43,413 bases of DNA from Euprymna scolopes (Eukaryota > Mollusca > Cephalopoda > Sepiida > Sepiolidae). The stretch lies in NCBI GenBank assembly GCA_024364805.1, contig CM044487.1, positions 80,917,777 through 80,961,189 on the forward strand, written 5' to 3'. The position numbers and the translations under genes were made by a program. This document shows, piece after piece, positions 10,417-21,490 of this stretch. The notes below the pieces were generated by a model. It saw only the letters and a list, made by a program, of their open reading frames with translations. It searched no databases and was not told the DNA's origin. The stretch's first letter is position 1; each line of letters opens with the position of its first letter.

Positions 10417-11884
10417 TGTTATGGCTTAGTATTAGCCACAACGAAAATAGAACAATGGTGTAAGTTTAGACGTGTATTAACAAAAGACAAAATTTTACAG
10501 CATGAAAATAAAGCCCTACCTGTCATCGTTAAGCGTTCTGGTATGTATAGACAGTGGTTGAGTTCATTCAAAGATGATTCCTCACCCCCCCTCCGAAGCT
10601 GATTTCTCCGAGTCTGAAATCAGTATGTTTCCTTTTGGGAGCAAACAAGCACGTTCTCTTTCGCTCAGAGCGTCTTTGTTCTGGAATGACCTGTGAAGGC
10701 TCTATGTCAAAAATGTCATATACTGTCTCCTCGATTTCCTTTACACCTTCCTGTGGTGGATTTGCTTGATCCTCGTGGGGTGTGTTTCCTTATTTGGTTC
10801 AGGTGCTTTTAATGTTCGAATTTTAAGCCCTGAATGAAACATGTGACATTGAAGATCCTTTGTGAGATCGTGCCTTGTTCTCAAAATGAAACGTTGTTCT
10901 TGAAATGCTTAAAATAGACTTTACCGCCGAGGTTAACTCGTTTTGTTGCCATAGTTAAGGTTCTGTGTTACATTGTGCATTTGGGTTGCAGTTTATCAAA
11001 AACTGATTTGATTTTTCGTCCAAACATGATTTCAAATGGGGATCAGGCATCTGGTATGTTAGGATTTTTTGTAATTCTATGAACGTGAAGAAATTGTTGG
11101 AGAGGCTTTTCCGTTGATGCAACGTACGCCTTCTTTAACGTCCTTTTTAACGTGTCGACTAAGCGTTCTGCCTCCCCGCTGCTTCTGGAGTGGCACTGAG
11201 AGCTTGTGATATGCTTGACTTCGTATGTTTCGCAGAATTCCTGAACTCTGCCGAGGTGAACTGAGTAGCGTTTTCACTGACCACGACCCCAAAACGAGCA
11301 AACAACTTTAATAAAAAATTCGTAGTCGTTAGTGTATGTCAGGACCTCATGCCATTTTGAAGTTTAAACGTTAAACCCAATCAGAAGATAAAGAATTTAA
11401 TCACTTTTTTTTTCTTTTAGCATTAGAAATGTACTTGCAGCTTATTCGGTTCTGAATTCGTTTTCGCGGGAACTAGCGTTTTATCCGGTTAATTTTTGTT
11501 AATTCAATTAACAGAGTTGCTATTTTTTCCTTCGGGATTACCGCGATAAAAAATTCTTCCACGATCCCAATGTTATGAGAACCCTGGTTTATTAAATTCC
11601 TTTAATCGTCAGTGTTATGTGATACTAGTTTATTAATTCTGGTAAGGCATTAGAGTTTCGGCGTGTGTGCGTTTCTTCATATCCTGCTGTCGCCATTGTT
11701 ATGGCCACAATGAAAACAGAACAACTGTGTAAGTTTATACGTGTATTAACAAAAGACAAACAAAAACTTACAATATGTAAAGAGTGTTACGCTTCACTGA
11801 GCACATCAGGTTAACTACTGAACTAGAACCCTACCTGGGATCGTTAAGCGTTCCTGTATATATGGGCAGTGGTTCAATCCAACA
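10417..11884 (-). mobile_element. LTR retrotransposon fossil, probably Ty3/Gypsy
   Basis: Two direct repeats of roughly 155-190 bp bound the element: 10417-10571 and 11698-11884, both beginning TGTTATGG on the plus strand, the right copy carrying an extra block. A minus-strand stretch around 11050-11310 resembles the core of a retroviral-type integrase in the Gypsy style. The copy is broken and largely deleted: no gag, protease, RT or RNase H is recognisable, and several disruptions remain in what is left. About a tenth of aligned LTR positions differ by eye, so it is not recent. It sits inside the ~46-bp minisatellite, which resumes on the other side. Confidence 0.7.
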
Positions 11885-13420
11885 CCATTTTACTTATTTA
11901 AAATTTATATAATGATTTAAAAATGTTATTTCTTACTTAATTTAGATATCATTTTCATCCTTTCAAAAATTTTTGGTTACTTATTTCTGACTTAATTATT
12001 GTCATTTGAACATCATTTTTAGTAAGTTATTTCTGACGTAATTTTGCAATTTGAAACATTTGTGGTTACTTTTTATGACTAAGTTTTTATCATTTAAAAC
12101 ATCTTTTTTAAATATTTATTTTCGACTTAATTTTCATCATTTCGAACATCTTTTTTAGTTACTTTTTTCTTAGTTAATTTTTACTATTTTAATATCTTTA
12201 TTTGTTTGTTTTCAGACTTTATTTTAATAATTTAAACATTTTTTGTTTGTTAATTCTTATCCTTTCAAACATCTTTTTTGTTTACTTATTTCTGACGTAA
12301 TTTTTATCATTTCTATCGATGTTTTGGTTACATATTTCTTACTGAATTTCTATCAATTAACATTTGTTAAATTACGTATTTCTGACTTGATTTTCATCAT
12401 TTAAACGTCTTTTACTTATTTCAGGCTTAATTTTTATTATTGCAGACATCTTTTTAATTACTTATTTTCAATATAATTTTATCATTTTAACGTCTTTTTG
12501 GTTACTTGTTTCTGGCTTATTTTTTATAATTTCAAACATAATTTTAGTTACTTTTTTTGACTTTACGTTCATCATTTCAAACACTCGTTATTCTCTATTA
12601 TTTTTTATTATTTCAAACCTTTTTGTTACTTACTTCTGATTTGATATTTAATATTTCAAAAATCTTTTTTGTTATTTTTTCTTACTTAATTTTTATCATT
12701 TCAAAAATGCTTTTTGGTTACGTTTTTATCATTATAAACATCCATATTTCGTTACTCATTTCTGCTTAATTCTTATCGTTTCAAACATTTGATCACTTAT
12801 TTCTGACTTTATTTTTATGATTTTAAACTACTTAAACTTATTTCTGACTTGATTCTTTAAACATCTTTTAGGTTACTTATTGTCTTAATTTTTAAAAAAT
12901 TTTGTTTCTTATTTCTGATATTAATTTTATCATTTCAAACATCGTTTTTATTTACTTTTTTCTGATTTATTCATTATCATTTTAGATCTATGGTTACATA
13001 TTTTATTCTTGATTTTCCTCATTTTATTAAATCTATTTTTAGTTATTTATTTCTGACTTTATTTTCTATCAAGTCAACATCTTTTTTGGTTAGTTATTTT
13101 TGGTTTTATTTTCGTCATTGTAAACAACTTTTTTGGTTACTTATTTCTTACTTAAGTTTTATCATTGCAAACATTATTTTTGCTTATTTATTTCTGACTT
13201 ATTTTTTTCTAACATCTTTTTGTTTACTTATTTCTAACTTAATTTGAATCTTTTCAAACGTATTATTTAGTTATTTATTTCTATTTAATTTTATTATTTC
13301 AAAAAGATTTCATGTTACTTGTTTCTGGTTTCACTTTCCTCATTTCAGTTTTTAGTTACTCATTCTGACTTAATTTTCATAACTCTAAACATTTTTTGGT
13401 ACTTATGTCTGACTTATTTT
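11885..13420. repeat. Degenerate ~46-bp AT-rich minisatellite, right block
   Basis: Same unit as 8560-10416 (TTATTTCTGACTTAATTTT and TCATTTCAAACATCTTTTT), roughly 30-35 units. It resumes directly after the LTR fossil, so the fossil was inserted into a pre-existing array. Confidence 0.9.
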
Positions 13421-13527
13421 TATTATTCAAATATGTTTCCTATTTTAGTTTACTAGTTGTGTCTAAAATGTTAAGCGTTTATGGCATGTTTTATTATAAC
13501 TTTTTATGCGTATTGTTTTGTGATTAC

Positions 13528-14354
13528 TTTATTTCACATTTCTTTGTGGCTTTATTTCACATTTCTTTTTGGCCTTATTTCACATTTCTTTTTGGCCTTA
13601 TTTCACATTTCTTTTTGGCTTTATTTCACATTTCTTTTTGGCTTTATTTCACATTTCTTTTTCGCTTTATTTCGCATTTCTTTTTGGCTTTATTTCACAT
13701 TTCTTTTTGGCTTTNNNNNNNNNNNNNNNNNNNNNNNNNNNNNNNNNNNNNNNNNNNNNNNNNNNNNNNNNNNNNNNNNNNNNNNNNNNNNNNNNNNNNN
13801 NNNNNNNNNNNNNNNNNNNNNNNNNNNNNNNNNNNNNNNNNNNNNNNNNNNNNNNNNNNNNNNNNNNNNNNNNNNNNNNNNNNNNNNNNNNNNNNNNNNN
13901 NNNNNNNNNNNNNNNNNNNNNNNNNNNNNNNNNNNNNNNNNNNNNNNNNNNNNNNNNNNNNNNNNNNNNNNNNNNNNNNNNNNNNNNNNNNNNNNNNNNN
14001 NNNNNNNNNNNNNNNNNNNNNNNNNNNNNNNNNNNNNNNNNNNNNNNNNNNNNNNNNNNNNNNNNNNNNNNNNNNNNNNNNNNNNNNNNNNNNNNNNNNN
14101 NNNNNNNNNNNNNNNNNNNNNNNNNNNNNNNNNNNNNNNNNNNNNNNNNNNNNNNNNNNNNNNNNNNNNNNNNNNNNNNNNNNNNNNNNNNNNNNNNNNN
14201 NNNNNNNNNNNNNNNNNNNNNNNNNNNNNNNNNNNNNNNNNNNNNNNNNNNNNNNNNNNNNNNNNNNNNNNNNNNNNNNNNNNNNNNNNNNNNNNNNNNN
14301 NNNNNNNNNNNNNNCACATTTCTTTTTGGCTTTATTTCACATTTCTTTTTGGCT
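13528..14354. repeat. 23-bp satellite array with assembly gap
   Basis: Near-perfect units TTTATTTCACATTTCTTTTT+GGC: about eight before the gap (13528-13714) and nearly two after (14315-14354). Because 23 is not a multiple of 3 and no unit frame contains a stop, all three plus frames stay open and read FISHFFLALFHISFWLYFTF-like peptides. These are not genes. Units are far more uniform than in the neighbouring 46-bp array, so homogenisation is recent. Confidence 0.95.
13715..14314. other. Assembly gap, 600 N
   Basis: Exactly 600 Ns inside the 23-bp satellite; the true array is probably of different length. Confidence 1.
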
Positions 14355-14407
14355 ATCTATCTTCAGCAATTAATGCATTAATTTATATTTTAGCGTAATT
14401 TTCCTTG

Positions 14408-14636
14408 CCAGCATGCCGTCTGATGTTACCTGTCGTAAAATATGCTTCAGCATGATAATTTAATTCATGCAGAGTTCGTATTTATTATCACGCTTTTTTA
14501 TAGGGCCACTTCTCTATTTATTATTATATTGTATCTTACATATCGTAGTTGCCACCTCTCCCGGCGTAGCTCCGTTGTAAAATACGTTTAAACATAAGAG
14601 TTTAATTCGTGTGTACTTCGTATTTATTATTATAGA
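14408..14636. repeat. Two diverged ~140-bp direct repeats
   Basis: Shared ordered blocks GTAAAATAYG, TTTAATTC and TTCGTATTTATTATNA occur at 14435-14490 and 14576-14630. Confidence 0.6.
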
Positions 14637-15118
14637 GCTAATGCTCAATTAATTATTAAATAATAACCAATATAGAGTAGTGATTTCAAAATTTGAACGA
14701 ATATATGACTCAGGTGCTATAAGTTAGAATAGCAAGCAAAACATCTCTTTCTCCAACCTTATGCTTTGCCATTTGAGCCACGTACATACGCATATAAATG
14801 TTTCAAAATAATGTTACCTATAAATGCGTAAAAGAGGAAATGTAAGTCGAGTTGCGCCTGCCAAGTTCCAATGTTTAAAATATTTGACCCCTCAGCATCT
14901 ATTTTTACCAGCTAAAAAAAAATCAAATTCATTTTTCAAGTTCGAATATCATATAAACAAACACAAATAAACTTTGTAGACAAAAAATTGAGTAGTTTCG
15001 TAAAGATCGTTCCTCAGACAGGCGTAATAGTTATATAGATTGATTTCCTACATGTAAATTTAATGATACTTTCGTGATTATTTAAGAGTACTTAATGAAG
15101 GACAGAGCTGGTATATAC
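14637..15118. other. AT-rich DNA, nothing recognised
   Basis: No long open frame, no terminal repeats and no tandem structure seen. Confidence 0.4.
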
Positions 15119-15120
15119 TT

Positions 15121-15321
15121 TGTTTATTATGCAAACATTATTGCTTACATATGTGCATACATGTTTCGGTAAAGACTCAGTTCATAAAAACCCATCTCAT
15201 CAGACCAAGGAAGAAACGCTACAGTAGCGTTTTCTTCCCTTGATCAGATGAGGCTTTTTTACCTGATACTCCACAGAAATATGTGTGCACATCTGTAACC
15301 AATAATGTTTGTATAATAAAC
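15121..15321. repeat. ~200-bp near-perfect palindrome (hairpin)
   Basis: Arms of about 100 bp meet around 15223 with a 1-nt centre (AACGCTAC-A-GTAGCGTT). Outer ends are TGTTTATTAT at 15121 and ATAATAAACA ending at 15321. Arms differ at scattered positions and small indels. They contain GTCTGATGAG-type and CGAAACATG blocks resembling the ends of Penelope-like elements; that link is inference. The right arm directly abuts the LINE at 15323. Confidence 0.85.
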
Positions 15322-15322
15322 A

Positions 15323-16231
15323 GATGACACAACCATCTACGGCAACACATCAAAGGCTGTAAATAACAAAGTTCTCTCTGATTCTCTCTTCTCTGATCTC
15401 GAGCGCGTGGTTCAGTGGGGGAAGATGTGGCTGGTTACCTTTAATGCATCCAAAACCAAACTCCTATCCTTACATCATCAACGCTCTGATCCCCATCTGG
15501 CATCAATTGTGATGGATGGCTCTCGTCTGGGTGAGTTTCCGTGTTTTGACAAGCTTCTGGGTTTGACCTTTACTCCTGATCTGAAATGGAACACGTACAT
15601 CAAGTCTGTTGCCAAGGTCGCTGGAAAGATTGTGGGATCCTTCTACCGCTCCAGAAGATATCTCACTACTGATGAAATTCTCTATCTATATAAAAGCCAA
15701 GTACGTCCAAGGATGGAATACTGTTGCCATATTTGGGCAGGAGCTGCTAAAACAGCCTATCCTGCCTTGACAGAGTACAAAATAGACTTCGTGGCTTCGT
15801 GGGGGATGCCCTTTTCTCTACCCTGCAACCTCTCTCTCACAGCCTATCCTTGTTTTATCGTTATTTCCATGGCAGGTGCTCGTCTAAACTCCAATCTCTG
15901 GTCCCCCCCTCGCCAATCTTTCACGAAAAACACCCGTCTAGCTGAATCCACTGTGAAAAATTCCCCCCCACTCTATATCTGTGCCTAAATCAAAACGCGG
16001 ATTCCATGAACAAAGCTTCTTTCTTAGAACTGCACGCCTGTGGAACTCTGTTCCGTCTGCCTGCTTCCCACCGGACTACAACTTGGATGTCTTCAAGTCC
16101 AACGTTAAAAAATTCCTAATGAACCTCCCCTTAAGTAAACACTTCATCAAATCTCCACACTAACGAAATGTAGTTGCAATAACCCTTATCCCTGAGTGGC
16201 TTCCGGGCCTTGATAAGTGGTGATCACTGTG

Positions 16232-16236
<5 letters not shown>
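15323..16236 (+). pseudogene. Best-preserved Jockey/CR1-like LINE copy, 5'-truncated
   Basis: The copy begins at the RT catalytic motif: DDTTIYGNTSK is read from 15327, i.e. the two aspartates of the Y/F-x-DD box. From 15407 a 193-codon frame continues through the RT thumb region (VQWGKMWLVTFNASKTKLL, FDKLLGLTFTPDLKW, VRPRMEYCCHIWAGA). A frame disruption lies between about 15770 and 15985. The C-terminus resumes at 15981 (FHEQSFFLRTARLWNSVPS) and stops at 16163. The 3' UTR ends with a stem-loop TTATC...GATAA (16187-16214) and then runs into (TA)n. With the endonuclease and most of the RT absent, it is an inactive truncated insertion. Confidence 0.85.
16187..16225 (+). promoter_or_regulatory. 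Conserved LINE 3' stem-loop
   Basis: CCCTTATC...GATAAGTGG can pair TTATC with GATAA around a ~20-nt loop. The same arrangement occurs at 28750-28800 and 34258-34300, in weaker form at 1799-1845. In stringent LINEs such a structure is the RT recognition site; that role here is inference. Confidence 0.5.

Positions 16237-16277
<41 letters not shown>
16233..16277. repeat. (TA)n microsatellite
   Basis: TA run at the 3' end of the LINE copy. Confidence 0.95.
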
Positions 16278-16281
<4 letters not shown>

Positions 16282-16806
16282 TAGAATGCGCGGAAGTCTC
16301 TCGAGAGCTCTTTCAGCGATCATCTCATCAGGAGAAAATCGATAGCGTAAAAATAGTACTATGTCGAAAGAAAAGAGTTCTGATGGGGAACTATTGAATG
16401 TGCCAAAAATTACGGGGACACTAAAATAAAATAAAATATATCTTATGTTTATGTTCTCAATATGTGTGAATCTACAATACTTTGAAGTGTCCCTTTTTCT
16501 GTGCAGATGTGGGGATTGTCTGATTTTCCAACTGTAGAACACACAACATATACTTGTCCATCTGAGAAGACATCCTGGTGTTGATGTAACTCACACAAAT
16601 ATAATTGTCGTGTTAATGGTTATTGCAAACGCCAAGTGAATTGTGAAGCGCAATATCTTAAATTAAAATGGTCTATCCGTTTAAATCATACAATTTACGA
16701 TCACTACATGTTCTTCCTGACGTTTGTCAGAAGGGAACCATGAGCGTTTAATTTTACGTATGTGAACACGCACTGGAAAATCTTGAAAAGTAAAAAAAAT
16801 TAGCCG

Positions 16807-16843
<37 letters not shown>

Positions 16844-17600
16844 TATAGTGTTTTATCAAAGATAAACCGATGGGAAAATTGAAATGAAAACTGTTTAAAG
16901 AAAGGAACAACAAAATAAGTGGGAGACCAATGATGATTCAGAATAAAGAAAGAAAAAAGAAAATGTAAAAATGTTGTAGGATAAGTTTTCAAAGAAAGGA
17001 AATAATTTGGTAAACTGTTATTTTTTTCCAAGAAAATATAACATATTGCTTTCAAAAATAATTAATGAGAATATTCGTAAACATTTTATTGCCTATTCTT
17101 TACATTTGCTAATTTAAAATTCAAAATATTGGTTTTCAAGTTAAATTAATAGTAAATACTGAATCACCATGTCACAGTAATGAAAATAGCCAAAATTTAC
17201 GAAAAACGATGAGGGAGAAATTAATGATTAAATGAAATAGTTGTCGAATAAATTAGAAATTTTAGCTATTTTCATTGTGTTTACGTCACATGTCACATGT
17301 CACATGACCAAACAAATATATCTGAATTCAGTTTTTCGTGTAATCATTGAAGATCGAAATAACTGTGCCATGAGAATTAGACATATTACATTGGTTATTG
17401 CTCTGATTGACAAAAAATGTAAGGCGTTATCATGTTTTTTTTTTTATTTTCGGCTGACGCATTTCACTACAATAATGAAGAAGCGTCCTTTTTATCGACA
17501 GACCTGTACACTGAAAAATCTCATATATTTTTTCGTACTGTTGCATAATGTGACCCAGATCTTCGGGATTTTTCGTCAATTATGACTCGGGTTAGCCGGC
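16278..17600. other. Unassigned AT-rich region with (GT)n
   Basis: A perfect (GT)n run lies at 16812-16841. On the minus strand near 16300-16340 there is a CTGATGAGATG...GAAAGAGC block reminiscent of Penelope-type ends, too weak to call. A 114-codon plus frame at 17241-17585 shows no domain; its flanks show no promoter or splice evidence. I treat it as chance. Confidence 0.35.
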
Positions 17601-17999
17601 AGTCACCGGAGAACTCGAGCAAAGAAACAGATGCAGACGAATTTTAAAACAAACCAAGAAAAATAGAAATACAATTAATGTAAAATAAAAAACAACCTAC
17701 TGCAAATTTACTGAGTATATATTTTTTCTAGAAAAGTCGCATTTTGTATTGTTCATTTAGTTTTTTTTTCGCAGTTGTTTTATAAAAAAAACCTGCTATT
17801 ATTTTTAGTCGCGTACAAGCGACTCTATAAGTCTCTCCCTCAGTCGGTCTGTCCATAACACGTTTGTGCTTGGCCTTTTTGGTTAAACTCAAAGGTCTCT
17901 TTTCAAGAGATACTGTTCTTAGCTTTTAAAGCTTTTCTTGACCTAGGGCTAGGATCACTTTTCTGTATTAATTTAATGTAAAATGATCACCCACTTAAC
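17601..17999. other. AT-rich DNA, nothing recognised
   Basis: Poly-T/A runs only; no tandem or inverted structure that I can see. Confidence 0.3.
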
Positions 18000-18200
18000 A
18001 ACCAGTCAGTCTCAAAGCCATTCAAGTCATTCTCCAGATCATTCAAGTTGTTTTTGAAGGATTCCAGTTATTTTTAAGCATTCAAGTCATTTTTAGGATC
18101 ATTCAATTCATCCTTAAGTTCATTAAAGTCATTCTAAGTCATTTACTTTTTATTTATTTAAGTCATTTCAGCCCATTTTTCGGTCATTTTAGTTTATCTT
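18000..18200. repeat. Degenerate ~20-bp repeat
   Basis: Repeated TCATTCAAGTCATTNTNAG words, roughly eight to ten degenerate units. Confidence 0.65.
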
Positions 18201-18279
18201 TAAGAATTTCATGTCAATCCTACATTCACGTATTCATTCATTACATGAGAGCACACGACTAATGGCTATCGGCCTTGTT

Positions 18280-18480
18280 TTACCGTAAATTGTTAGGCGA
18301 AAGTTTTTTTTTCCAAGAAAACTTACATTTTTTAAAGAAAATTGGCAGTAAACGTTTCTCTTTGCAAATAGAATTTTTTATAATAAGAAAAGACGAATGT
18401 TTTTCATGAAAACTGTAAATTGTTAGGTGAAAGTACAGAAAAAATATTTTTCAAGAAAATGTACAAATTATTTTTGTCAA
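18280..18480. repeat. Two diverged ~130-bp direct repeats
   Basis: GTAAATTGTTAGGYGAAAGT occurs at 18284-18303 and 18414-18433, each followed by a CAAGAAAAYNTACA block. Confidence 0.65.
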
Positions 18481-18865
18481 AACCCCATTAATTATGCAAA
18501 AACATGTTGATTTAGAGTTTCATCATTTGAAGAACGCTCGGCTTAATCCGGTAATTGCCGGTCTAGCCCTAACCATAATTGATCCCGAGGATTCGTGTCA
18601 AATTCTGCAAGAGTACCATTCCTTCTAATTTCGTTTATTTTTTTTTATTTTTAGTGAATTATCAGCGATTGTTAATTAACAAATTTAACCAAAATGCAAA
18701 AAATTCAATGATAAAATATTTATCAGGGGTGCTCAGTTTCTAAGACAAATTCCTAGTAAATCTATCCCCCTTATTAGAAGCACGAAATCAAATTATTTTC
18801 CATACGGTTGAAAGAGGTTCTTTTCGAGTTTTTTTTGTTGGGGGGCGGTAGCGAGATCCCCCCCC

Positions 18866-19182
18866 AATCCTCTCTAAATTCCACAATTTCAACTTTTTTA
18901 AAAACATTTTTTCCTGTTATTACAGACTTAAGTAACAGATTCTAAAAAAAAAATACAAAATTGAAAGAACATTTTTATAACTTCACGTAAGGGTTCAGTT
19001 TTTAATAAATTTCGCATTCAATTTAGTACAACGTTACAATTGAAAAATGAACCCCCACGTGACAAGCTATAAAAAACGTTTTTCAATTTCTTTTTATAGT
19101 CTAAACTTAAGTATGTAATCGATGATATTAACAAGAAAAAAGTTGTTTTAAAAAAGTGAAACTGGTGGAATTTAGAATGTGG
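18866..19182. repeat. ~138-bp inverted repeat, possible MITE or fold-back element
   Basis: Arms 18866-19003 and 19042-19182 align when one is reversed: TAAATTCCAC, CACTTTTTTAAAA-like, ACTTAAGT, TTGAAARAACNTTTTTATA and CACGTRRGGGTTCA blocks come in the same order. Arms are diverged with indels; the loop is about 38 bp. A similar 20-bp word (AGGGGTGCTCAGTTTCTAA and AGGGGTAGCTCATTTTCTAA) lies outside each arm in direct orientation at 18725 and 19264. Confidence 0.65.
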
Positions 19183-19969
19183 GTAATTTCACTAACGTGC
19201 GGCTTTTTTGTCCAATATTTTAAGCAGATTATTATTGGTTTGACACTCAACTACCATATTTTTAGGGGTAGCTCATTTTCTAATATAACGTAAGAAGATC
19301 AAGATATTTACACCTTAGGGTAAAACTTGCGGAGTATGTTATAGTGTTGTAAAAATGGAACGGAAATTTAAATTTCGTTCCGCTTTTTTTAATTATATTC
19401 TTAAAAAAACGAATGTGATCGAAAGAATAACATTCAACAACCGTACTTTATTTATTTTCATCTATAAAAATAAAATTCTATTAACAAAAAATAAATAATT
19501 TAATTTTAACCGAAAAAGTCAACTTGGTAGACCTTTTTGGTATTTTTTGTTTTTTACGTAAGTCAAACTCGCTGTTCACATTGAAATTTCGATGAATATT
19601 TGACAGAAAAGCGACGACATGTGGTTAATTTAAGTTAAATTTAAATCACATGATTACATTTTCAATAATCACGTGATTAAATGTTATCCATTTAAAATTT
19701 ACCCATATTGTAAACACAGTATCGAGCGAGACTAAAAGTTCCTTTTAGTGATATCACGTGAAGACGGCCGGTGATGCTGATACTTACCTAAATCAAAAAA
19801 ATTGCCAGATTGTTAGAAATAAAACCACCGAATATATTAAATAAAGAATTAAATATAATGTTTTAATTGAAGAGAAATATATAAAAACAAGCATGAGTAC
19901 ACTGCAAATACTATAGCAAAATGTCGAAACGATCGGTTTGGTGTTTTTTAGTTTTTCAAAAACTAACAA

Positions 19970-19972
<3 letters not shown>
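19183..19972. other. AT-rich DNA, nothing recognised
   Basis: No open frame above 60 codons and no repeats apart from the outer direct word noted for the fold-back at 18866-19182. Confidence 0.35.

Positions 19973-20003
<31 letters not shown>
19973..20003. repeat. (TA)n microsatellite
   Basis: Perfect TA run immediately left of the hairpin at 20004. Confidence 0.95.
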
Positions 20004-20007
<4 letters not shown>

Positions 20008-20164
20008 ATTTACAAAATATATATGGCGATTAAGCTACACTGAATATTCCGCGTTTCATCCATTCTAGGATTCGAATTCGCGCATAAGCCTGAAGAGTCC
20101 TAAAGTGGATGAAACGCGGAATATTCAGTGTAGCTTAATCGCCATATATATTTTATAAATTACT
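20004..20164. repeat. Hairpin with 67-bp arms
   Basis: Arms 20004-20070 and 20098-20164 are nearly perfect inverted copies (AGTAATTTAC...TCTAGGA against TCCTAAA...AAATTACT), with a 27-nt loop. The right part contains CTGAAGA (20090-20096), GTCC, a six-base loop, GGAT and GAAAC (20111-20115), which has the layout of a hammerhead ribozyme core. Confidence 0.85.
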
Positions 20165-20560
20165 AACTAGCTCTACCTACGTGTTGAGCACTTTTGAAGT
20201 AAATACTTAAAGTTTACGCATAAATCTATACCTTCGTATATTAATTTTATGTGAGTAAATTAAGTAGTTATATATATAGTGTTTCCTCGATATGTTCACT
20301 TTCTGTGTTTCTGTGTTTTTACCTCTCTGTATATGCTATTCGCTGCATACTCATTTTCTGTGAAACCCCGAAACCATTATTATTAATTTTGTTTTGCTTC
20401 TCTCGTGTGTGGAATCAAAGAAAAGGTGTCATTTTGAGATAAGAAACACACGATTAGTTTTCGTTGTTTTAATGGCGTTCTTGCGTGGCGACAAGAATCG
20501 GGAATCTTTAGAAAGAAATGCGACGCAAAATCAAAACCAACGGAAACAAAAAAATCGCGT
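20165..20560. other. Unassigned AT-rich stretch
   Basis: Short low-complexity frames only, with no recognised family. Confidence 0.35.
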
Positions 20561-21490
20561 GAGTAGAAAATAAGGCATGAAGAACAAGAAGAGTAAATAA
20601 AGAATGAAAGCCATCGGAAGTAAAAAAAAAAAAGAGAAATAGGTCTAATGAAAGGAAAGAAAAATGAAAAAGAAAAAATTCGTTTAAAACGAATCTTTTT
20701 AGAAAAAGATAATAACAAAACATTAAGGAACAACATTTAAAGAATACAACAAAAAGGATAATAAAATAATAATTTTAAAGAAAATAAGAAGCAATGCAAT
20801 ATAACGTGTAAGTGTTATGTAGTGTGGCGGAAGCTCAAAAGTCTAGTTCAGATCCAAGATGGCGGATTTCGTTTATTAAAGAAATAATTGAAATAAGAAA
20901 AGTAGATCTGAATTAACGAGAACATGATTTAAAACCTAAACGAAAAATAGATATACGTTCAATAACCAAATCAAATGCAAAACAAAATTCACTAAAAAAA
21001 TCAAAGGCTTCAATGTATAAAATGCAAAGAATGATAGCGGAAACAAGAAAAATCAAGTGAAAATGCGCAAAATAATAGAACAAACAAAAACATTAAAAAC
21101 TAAAGAATAAATGCAATGCAATAGAATGAATAAGGAAAAAATAAAAGAAAAAGAAAATAAAGTATCAACTAGAAATGAAAAAGTAACAAAAAAAGAAAGA
21201 AAAAAAGAAGGAAACGAATATGAAAGAGAAATACAAAAAGATAAATGGAAAGAAACATGAGGAAAATGAAAGGAAAGAAAGATGTTTGTAAAATATAATG
21301 CGAGTACATGATTCTACTTGTAGAAAATAATTAAAATAAGAAACTTGTCGAGTTATACGAGTTACCTTTTGAGATGAATTAAACACGCATGCGAAATATG
21401 AGAAAAGAAAAAAAAAACGAAAGAAAGAAAAGCTAGAAGAAAGAAAAAGTATGAAGTACGACAAAAAAAAAAACAGGGGAAAAAAAAACG
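20561..21490 (+). repeat. ~930-bp purine-rich strand
   Basis: The plus strand is dominated by A with G (AAAGAAAG, GAAAAAGAAAA words), giving Phe/Ser-rich frames on the minus strand. No exact period. These open frames are compositional artefacts. Confidence 0.75.

Noticed and set aside
13396-14398. Long open frames of 209-325 codons on both strands
   Set aside because: They are made by the 23-bp satellite and the run of Ns; all frames are open for trivial reasons.
16300-16345. Hammerhead core on the minus strand (CTGATGAG...GAAA)
   Set aside because: Stem II would have at most two base pairs, too weak to call.
17241-17585. 114-codon frame starting MSNKLEILAIFIVF
   Set aside because: The hydrophobic start could mimic a signal peptide, but the rest shows no family, and no exon or promoter support is visible.
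20383-20736. Phe/Ser-rich 117-codon minus frame
   Set aside because: Produced by the purine-rich plus strand; compositional artefact.
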